From Rhizopus sp. PT2906 (taxonomy: Eukaryota; Mucoromycota; Mucoromycetes; Mucorales; Rhizopodaceae), in NCBI GenBank assembly GCA_025529335.1, contig JAMYHX010000119.1, positions 30,854 through 94,853 on the forward strand: a stretch of DNA of 64,000 nt, given 5' to 3'. The position numbers and the translations under genes were made by a program. This document shows positions 57,208 to 64,000 of the stretch, piece after piece. Below the pieces are notes generated by a model that worked only from the letters and a program-made list of their open reading frames with translations, was not told where the DNA came from and searched no databases. Each line of letters opens with the position of its first letter. Positions within the stretch are counted from its first letter, which is position 1.

Positions 57208-60200
57208 TTATTCAGTAGTGACTTGTATCTCGATTTCTTCTCTTTGACGATCAGCACGAAGCTATTGAACACTAATTAGTTCTATGTCTTGTATCTTCTT
57301 GAACTTACTTGAGGATTGTTAACTAATGTATACACAAGGAACCAGCGGTTTCGCGCTCTTCTAGATGATACTATTTGCTCTTCTTTTACATCACTTGAAA
57401 TCTTCTTGATGCTGTCTTTTGTCGAGCTATTTTTCCAATTCTCTGATTTGATTAGATTATGAGAACTTTTGATGTGATATCCGCATAGCTTTCTTTTATG
57501 TTTTCCAAAGATAAAGTATTTTGAAAGGAGACTTTTTTGAAAAGAGTGTCGTATACAGTCAAGGATGCATTCAATAAAAGCCAAAACAATCGGATTATTG
57601 TACTCGTGATCGGCAAGAATCTATATTTGAAACATATCAGTAATAAGCTTTTGTTAATCACCCCCTTTTTTATACCATGCCACTGTAAGCAGTAAAGCCT
57701 AATAAAAAGAATAAGAGTGGAAATTTATCAGGAAAATGCTGTCTTTACCTGCATCTCCATTACGAACACTCCAAGTTTCTGCGTTCCTATCAACACGTAA
57801 ACTGTACATAGGATATCTCAGGGCAAGTTTTAAAGTTCGTAAAAAGTATGAGATCAATGCCTTGGTCATTGAGGTAAGCATCATAAAGTACCAATAGTGC
57901 AAGAATGGTGCTCTGTGATGAACCATAAATCGTGTACGGGATTCAATAAAGACCAAATTGGTTACTCGTTTTTGCAAGAACTGTACAATGATAGCGACAA
58001 AGAAGCTAGCAAAATAGGCACCGTATCCAAGCCGCTTTAATAAAAGTTCGCGTAGCACGTCAAGTTGTATAAGCATTGTGATGAATGTTCCTATAATAGA
58101 TACCTCGAGCATGAGGTATAGAGTTCCCGTGAACCCTATGAGCGTTTTGATAAGAGATATAACTTCAAAGAGATTTAGTGGAGACAGACATACCGAATCC
58201 TATAAACACTCCTAAAAACCGAATAGCATCATCTACATCCATCCTAAACAAAATCGCTTAGTATATAATTATCAAATCAAAAATAAAATACCTGTTGTTT
58301 CTTTTTCCTTTAAAAAGAGAATAGTCTCCTTTTCTTATTTTAAGAATATCCTTTGTAAACCTTCTAAGGATGCCTAAGGAAAATAAGATACAGACTAGGC
58401 CGTATGCATTAGAACAAGAATGGTAACAGTGGCAGTTTTGTTGCACATTACATACGCCTCCTCCAAATGCCGCGATATATGTAACTATACGCATAAAGTA
58501 ATATGTCTTGACTGCAAACGATAAAGGATCCTTATCGTTGTGAAGCTGGACTAAATAGGAGGACCACTGACATATATGTCTAGATACTACGGCTCCTGTG
58601 CCTATCATCTTGTTTAAAAGGAGTGGGATCTATAAAAAGTAATTCTGTCAATCTGCTAGCTTCACCATGAATGATGCATTACCAGTTGAGCCAAACAGTA
58701 AACTAGTAGGGTCAAGGACGCCTTGATAGCAAATGGTATTCTGTAACAACCTTTTTCTTAATCCTATTTTCAAACATCTTACCAATTGTTTTTTTTTTTT
58801 ACCGAACAAGCTCATCTATGCCAAATAGATATCTCAGAAATTGCTTAAGCAGTTTCCGTAAGTTGATTGGCGTTGCTCGTATTTGAGGCCAGTCTATGGT
58901 TATGAAATCCCAGAGTCGTCCTAGAAGAGAATCATGATTTCGAGCCTAGAGAGAACGATGGTTCAGAGCCTTGCAGGTGCTTATAACTATAGTCATTACC
59001 TTTCTCTTTCTTTTTTTATGGGAATAAAGTAGGCGTTTCACATACTCTTCCTCTATATCCTGGACTTCAAGAAATGCTACGCTGCATAGAACACAGGGTT
59101 TAAAAGTTAAAGACCGCGTTATAAAGTAAGCAAAAACCGCAAAATAGGCACCGATGGTAGGAGTAATTGTAAGCAAGTTTACAACAAGAAATCCTTGACT
59201 TTGAGGGTATACGATTACATAGTTGGGTAACTCTATAGATACTCTAAGAGTAAACAGCGCTAATATAGTATATGCGCCTATAGAATGGTTCTATTTTTTT
59301 TAGTGTACAGTGAAGGATACTTCATGCCTTTTTTACCCATAATGTTTGCTACTCGAGATCTATAGCTTGCATGGTAGCAAATAAAGACCTATGTCAGATG
59401 TAAGTAAAGAGTCTTAACCATGACAATCATATGCATTCATTACAGGGTAAAAGTAAACGGCAAGCAAGAAAAAGGACAAAAAGATCTCTTGATTATAAAG
59501 GTTCAGAAACCGGATCAAACGGACTCTTTGATTACTTACCGATGATTCTAACCGCTCGTGGAAGCCATTCGTGAAACATGATTGCTTCAGAGTTGAGCAT
59601 ATGCCATGCTTGGCTTGATATAAATGATCCTGTCAAAAGGTTATTTTCATATCAATAAATGCTTGTTCTAGTGATATACCCAGCGTGATAATAATACACA
59701 TATGAATCGTGTTTGCAGGTGCTCTACAGAGAAACCGGACGGGTCTTTAAGCAAGCTTTAGTAAATGAATATGAGCTGAATGAAACGTCTTACGGAGGAA
59801 ACGAGAAATCGGAAGTATAGCTCATTATAGTAAATATAAGAGGTATCACTATAAAATTTCCCAGGCAAGCATACTGTAGCAAGGTAGTCAGCTTTGCACA
59901 CATTTTTGTCAGAGTGGTAAATGGACTATAGATATATACTCCAGCATAAATGTAAGCAAAACACATAGGATCAGCTCTGGAGCTAAAGATGGAAACCACC
60001 TAAATGCAAGGTATGTTTAGTATTGCTTGAGTATAAAGCTTTAGTACTTTACGACGCGACGAGTGTATCTTGGCAGAGTGATGTCCGGGATGCTTATAGA
60101 GTTTCTAAGAAGGCCACTTGAATAATTACCAATGAGCTTATCTTGATCATTAAAAAACTGATAAGTGACCACCATAGCTCGATCAAATGCTATAAGCTCA

Positions 60201-60935
60201 TAAAAAACTGATTGCTTATCCGGATGATTTATAGTAGGCACAAGTGTTAAATTCTAAAGGACTATCAGTAATCTATTGTATCTGCTCTAAATGAATATAC
60301 ACTTACTACTGCGCCGTCATCGACAAAGCTTTGCATGTACCAGCCTTTTATGGTTATGTTCTGTACTACGGGTCTATCGGATATAGCAACTATTTTGTTT
60401 CCAGTGTCCTTGTATGAGCTTCCGTCATCTCGGTATAGAAAGCCAGTGAGTTTGTGTCTATTAGGAGCACAGCATCCACCAACTATGAACAGATGAGTAA
60501 GAAAGAAGAGCTCTATAGTATATGTAGATACCTAATGTAACGGATGCATCAAGTGCTGTAAAGGATACGTTCACTGGTAATCAATTAGGCTCATGTAAAG
60601 TTATTAGACATTCTAAATTTACCATACTGCTGAGGATAGTAAACCCAATCATCAGATTCCAATGTATGCCATCCTTGATTTCCCAATTGGTTTATTTCTT
60701 TGCACAAGCCATCCTTAAACATATTCTCCTTTCTGATTTACACTTGGTTATAGCAAAGTAATATATATATATCATTAACTATACCCATTTAGTATCTCCC
60801 AGCACCTTGTAGTAAATGCGACTAAGAAGCTTATGATGAGATTGCTTTTAGGTAAATGTTATGGCCTATGTACGCACTAGCACTAGCATATTGAACATAT
60901 ACCAACAAAAGACATACTAATATGCGTGCTTTCAT
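57208..60935 (-). CDS. STRA6-like multi-pass membrane protein
   Basis: Many short exons (more than 12; not all boundaries resolved). The N-terminal extracellular part is read from exons near 60935-60050: MKARILVCLLL, YYKVLGDTKW, GLCKEINQLGNQGWHTLESD, CCAPNRHKLTGFLYRDDGSS, NITIKGWYMQSF. Multiple membrane helices follow (59790-59999; 58946-59176; 58258-58608; 57699-58112). STRA6 landmarks, by my memory of the animal protein, are EEEYVKRLLYSHKK (as EEYLRNLL), a long helix then a loop of VTNLVFIES, the block YFMMLTSMTKALISYFLRT and LRVDRNAETWSVRNGDAG, and the end NRWFLVYTLVNNPQ. The last exon is 57208-57261. Animal STRA6 imports retinol. Its role here is unknown. It is convergent with the START gene, 58 bp apart. 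Confidence 0.78.
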
Positions 60936-61528
60936 ATCGTTCTCTTGTAAAATTATGTAAAACAAAAGAGATTGGATACAATAGCGGCTTTATGTATTTT
61001 CATATAATCGAGTAACATATAAAGGAGAGTGAAGTAAAGGTGATGGAGCAGTCTAAGGCAGTGATCAAAGTATATGTCTCCTTTTTATTGCTCTGATAAA
61101 CATTTCAAGTATTTCTGGTCGTTTTCTTTGAGCACAAAAAGCGACCTTCTTTGATCAGTATTTATTTTGTTGTATATTTGCATATCTACAGAAAACTAAA
61201 ACACTAGCTGACAGCAATTGCTACTTTAATAATAAAATGGCATACATGTCGTGCCGATATCATTGATTGACGGGAAAAGCTTCAAAACAACATGCTCATG
61301 TCACCGAAATTAATTGGTCAGCTGGAATCATCACTCAAAAATCCTCCTTTTACTCGATCTGCACCGTCAAAGCGCCCTTGTCTACCCATTCATACTATCA
61401 ACAACCTGGATATTGACTTGAAACAAGCTGCTTCTAGTGGTATCATCGCCAATTTTCTGGGCGCACACTACGCACACGAGGAAATCCACGAGAAGGGTAA
61501 GGTGCGGACGCTTCTTTTAGGCGTTACC
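60936..61528. other. Spacer with a coding-like fragment
   Basis: A plus-strand frame (61292-61573; FTRSAPSKRPCLPIHTINNL, ASSGIIANFLGAHYAHEEI) looks coding but runs into repeat R1b and has no known family. It is probably the end of a larger element relic. Confidence 0.35.
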
Positions 61529-61710
61529 TATGTTGTCACTATATATCTTCACACAACAAAAGTGGCTATCTAATCTAAGGCTATCCAGTGTGATATCCAT
61601 TAGTATAAATACACTTGAATTGGCCTTGGCTCTTTGTTGGTCAACTGACAACATAAAATTAGAATAAATAACAGCATTTCTTTTTTTTCTCTTTCTTCTT
61701 GAAAGATAAA
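61529..61710 (+). repeat. Dispersed repeat R1, copy b (promoter-like)
   Basis: Begins TATGTTGTCAC and contains the complement TGACAACATA at 61646-61655, with GTATAAATAC between. It continues AAATTAGAATAAATAACA and a T/C tract, matching 21083-21265 in order and wording. The bases upstream (ACACTACGCACACGAGG) also resemble the flank of copy a, so the shared unit is longer than the inverted repeat. Confidence 0.6.
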
Positions 61711-61964
61711 TTCATACTCTACATCAAGAAATATGGAAAGGCATCTGTTCCTGAACAAGATTAACGTGAAGTTGCACATTGAAAAGTTTTGTTGACGATA
61801 TTACAGGTTGTGCCTAAAGGTAACCTTCTTGTGAATTTCTTCGTGCACGTAATGTACACCATTTTCTGAAACATCACGAACAAATAGAATTGAATGAAGA
61901 AATGTGCAAGAAACTTAACAGGGATTGATTGACGGCACCACAATATCGCTTGTGCCGAAGCATT

Positions 61965-62110
61965 GTGTGAAGCAATCATTCTTGATCCGATCCAACAGCA
62001 AGGTTTACTTCTGAATAGCATTGAAGTCTATGGGTGAGGCCATGACACCGACGCTCACTGCGAACAGCAATTGCCAGAACCTGTCAGCCGCCGTATGACT
62101 TCTGTGCCTC
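61965..62110 (+). pseudogene. Degenerate coding relic, family shared with 63.2-63.5 kb
   Basis: In one plus-strand frame the segment reads SMGEAMTPTLTANSNCQN, closely like DSVDGDAMIPTIGNSALN near 63330-63380. Upstream and downstream stops interrupt it. The function of the family is not recognised. Confidence 0.35.
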
Positions 62111-62339
62111 CATCCCACGGAACACGTTATCCAGGCTTTTGGGTTATACACTCTTTCCGGAAAGTAAATTCGCCTGTGATCGAAAATAAATACACCCATG
62201 GTGAGAACAAAATTCATGTTGCATGAAATGTAAATTCGTCGTCGCCAAGAATATTTTCGTAATATTAACAGGTGGGCTGTCTTGGAGTTGAAATTAACTT
62301 AAGTGTTCAAAGATTCACAAATCAAAACTAGCCTGTCCT

Positions 62340-62600
62340 CATGGTCCTTGCTCTGACTCGCTTGTCCTGCCCTCTTTGCTCTCTGGCGTATATATCCGGA
62401 ACGTTCCCCCAACTGCCTCTTCTTGTGCTCTGGGTTCTCTCTGTCCTCCGTTCCTTTTTTTTTTGTTTAAACAATCCTGGGTAGTTATCGCTACCCTCCC
62501 CAGAATGCACCTTGGTGGTAAGTAAAACTAATATTAGGATATGTGCTCTAATACTAACATACTTTTTCTCTCTTTTTCTACATATAAACTCATTATCTCT
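62340..62600 (+). ncRNA. Second copy of hairpin-donor element
   Basis: Pyrimidine-rich stretch, then a perfect hairpin (62479-62496, GGGTAG-TTATCG-CTACCC), then CCA..ATGCACCTTGGTG and donor GTAAG (62518-62522). A TACTAAC follows at 62552-62558 and TATAAACTC at 62583-62591. The same series exists on the minus strand near 8.1 kb. No open frame is supported through the exon. Role unknown; a leader or promoter unit is possible. Confidence 0.35.
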
Positions 62601-63143
62601 CTCTCTCTTTTGACATGATGTCGTTTTATTCAAACATATTTTTCTTTGTCGTCTTTTTACGCAAATATTTTTTTATTTTATGACAACATTTTATAAAATT
62701 AATGTCAATAATTAACAAAAACACAGTAGCATTATCTCAGCCTGAGGGTAACAAAGTGGTCACGAAACTGATGATTGGGACGAAGACGTCCAATGCGCTA
62801 ACCACAAGCAGTATACGCATCGATACGTCGAGTAACCTTGAGCGTGGCTCCAACACCCTAAATTTTATATTGGATCATCGCTCTTTGTTTGCATGCAAGG
62901 TCCTCATTGACAAACACTCTTGGAAAGCTGGTTTGGCCCTTTCTGAAATACCGCATTGCAAAATCATTGAAGTACACAATCATGTTGCTTAGTTACGATA
63001 GTTTCGTACAAAATTTGATCAATAATCGGCGTATACGGCTTCTCGTACTTCATTGCTAAATGGTCCTATAAAAATGTCGTTCACAATCTACACATACCGG
63101 CTGTTTAGAAACATAAAAATAGCTGAAGGAAGGTAGCTTCGTC

Positions 63144-63144
<1 letters not shown>

Positions 63145-63191
<47 letters not shown>
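63145..63191 (+). repeat. 47-nt poly-T tract
   Basis: Uninterrupted run of T (poly-A on the minus strand). It may be the tail of a minus-strand retroposed sequence or a slippage-expanded leader; assembly length is unreliable. Confidence 0.85.
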
Positions 63192-63194
<3 letters not shown>

Positions 63195-63236
63195 CTTGCG
63201 AAACAAATTCACAACGGCAATGACGGCGCCGCAACA

Positions 63237-63470
63237 TTGAGCCGTCAAACAGTGCAAAAATACTTCAATGGCGCTACAGCAAACGGAAAAGCCAAATCTG
63301 CACTGGCAAACATTTTGACTCTTTTCGACAGCGTTGACGGTGACGCCATGATACCCACTATCGGCAACTCTGCTTTGAATGTGGAAGCTGAGTCCTTGGC
63401 AACCATCTTGGCAAAAGCCAACAAGTCTATGGCTGTACCGACAGTTCTTGACTGTTTCGTGTCATATTGA
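63237..63470 (+). pseudogene. Coding relic of an unrecognised repeat family
   Basis: Plus-strand frame with normal protein composition (QTVQKYFNGATANGKAKSAL, LTLFDSVDGDAMIPTIG, ESLATILAKANKSMAVPTV) but no ATG; the frame opens after the poly-T tract. It is related to the relic at 61965-62110. I cannot name the family. It is most likely a fragment of a repeated gene. Confidence 0.4.
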
Positions 63471-63701
63471 CTCCTCACATCTTTTCTCAACGCATTGTCT
63501 TTTTTCTGGCCCTTCTTTATGTATACCTCTTTTCGATGCGCCTCCAGTATATAATCATGTTGAATTTCCAATTGTTTTCGTTGAATAATAACTTTTTTCA
63601 ATTGCTTATTTCTAATTTAATGAATTATCATTGGTTCATCGCACTTCCGGATCACGCTCAAAGGTACTGTGTGTGAAAAAAAAACCTCTACTTTCACAGA
63701 G

Positions 63702-63905
63702 CTAACACATCGACGAGTGATAATCGGTTTCATGAGCTTCCAGCTTTTGCTTTGATTTAAATTGTGTAGTGCATACAATGCACGTTTCATTGTTTTTGAA
63801 AGTTTCCATGGCAGCATAAAGACTGAAAAAACAAAAAAAAAAAAAGGAAAGAAAAACGCTGTTTCCAAAGTTGTTTCCAAGGCCGCTGCTTGACCTGCTG
63901 CTCAT
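63702..63905 (-). CDS. Possible small C2H2 zinc-finger protein
   Basis: Minus-strand frame of 67 aa starting MSSRSSSGLGNNFGNS and ending in one C2H2-like finger (CIVCTTQFKSKQKLEAHE, then TDYH). The central FLSFFFFCFF comes from a poly-T tract and could be an intron (GT...TTTTTTCAG), in which case the protein is shorter. No second finger. Low confidence that it is expressed. Confidence 0.35.
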   Translation of the reverse strand: MSSRSSSGLGNNFGNSVFLSFFFFCFFSLYAAMETFKNNETCIVCTTQFKSKQKLEAHETDYHSSMC

Positions 63906-63910
63906 TGAAA

Positions 63911-63917
63911 TATAAAA
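63911..63917 (+). promoter_or_regulatory. TATA box of a gene beyond the window end
   Basis: Plus-strand TATAAAA followed by a CT-rich leader (63935-63990) suggests transcription running out of the window at 64000. The coding part is not visible. Confidence 0.4.
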
Positions 63918-64000
63918 GGGAACCACCGTCTTGGGTTCATTTCATTTCCTGCAGACATTTTGCTTCTCTCTTTCTCTTTTTCCTTTTAGTAATATATTGT

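Noticed and set aside
1..64000. CRISPR arrays, bacterial operons or ribosome binding sites
   Set aside because: No spaced direct repeats were seen, and every well-supported gene has eukaryotic structure.

Overview
The window looks like nuclear DNA of a mucoralean (Mucoromycota) fungus. The evidence is dense short introns (mostly 45-65 nt, GT..AG with CTAAY-like branch sites), AT-rich spacers with CT-rich leaders, the standard genetic code, and gene types typical of early-diverging fungi (GH9 cellulase, GT32-lectin fusion, FLVCR-like carrier, a STRA6-like protein). I worked out gene models by joining open frames across splice sites that keep frame and restore family motifs. No search was run. 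Where a family is named, the match is from remembered motifs.

Layout. 0-8 kb: a CsbD-like stress protein, an unrecognised acidic/coiled-coil protein, a membrane-anchored nucleotide-sugar transferase, and a 1040-aa PH-domain coiled-coil protein. 8-14 kb: kin17, copy A of an exact 879-bp duplication carrying a small secreted-protein gene, an Nrd1/Seb1-type CID-RRM termination factor, and mitochondrial ribosomal protein uS12m. 14-23 kb: a Gly-rich surface protein, a shortened RMD1/RMND1 (DUF155) gene divergent from RPB4, a broken Helitron gene, a dispersed repeat, and a GT32 glycosyltransferase fused to a LamG-like lectin domain. 24-33 kb: a cytochrome b5-acyl-CoA dehydrogenase fusion, copy B of the duplication, mitochondrial aspartate aminotransferase, and a 14-exon membrane-anchored GH9 glucanase. 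34-45 kb: an acidic secreted protein, a possible Integrator subunit 2 homologue, an RRM-YTH protein, an FLVCR-like MFS carrier, mitochondrial endonuclease G (divergent from a short-chain dehydrogenase). 45-49 kb: a gene-poor AT-rich stretch holding one tRNA-Gln(UUG). 49-61 kb: a PHO80-type cyclin, COMPASS subunit Swd1, a tiny hypothetical gene, a 1474-aa double START-domain membrane protein, and a convergent STRA6-like multi-pass protein. 61-64 kb: relics and repeats with no confident intact gene.

The genes are mostly housekeeping functions with no operon-like logic. Themes are transcription and RNA control (rpb4, nrd1, swd1, kin17, RRM-YTH, possible INTS2), mitochondria (uS12m, AAT, NUC1, RMD1 family), and cell-surface or wall functions (GT77-like, GT32-LamG, GH9, Gly-rich protein). 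The least expected items are the STRA6-like and INTS2-like genes, the recent 879-bp duplication with an internal frame conflict, and a two-copy structured RNA-like element near 8.1 kb (minus) and 62.5 kb (plus).
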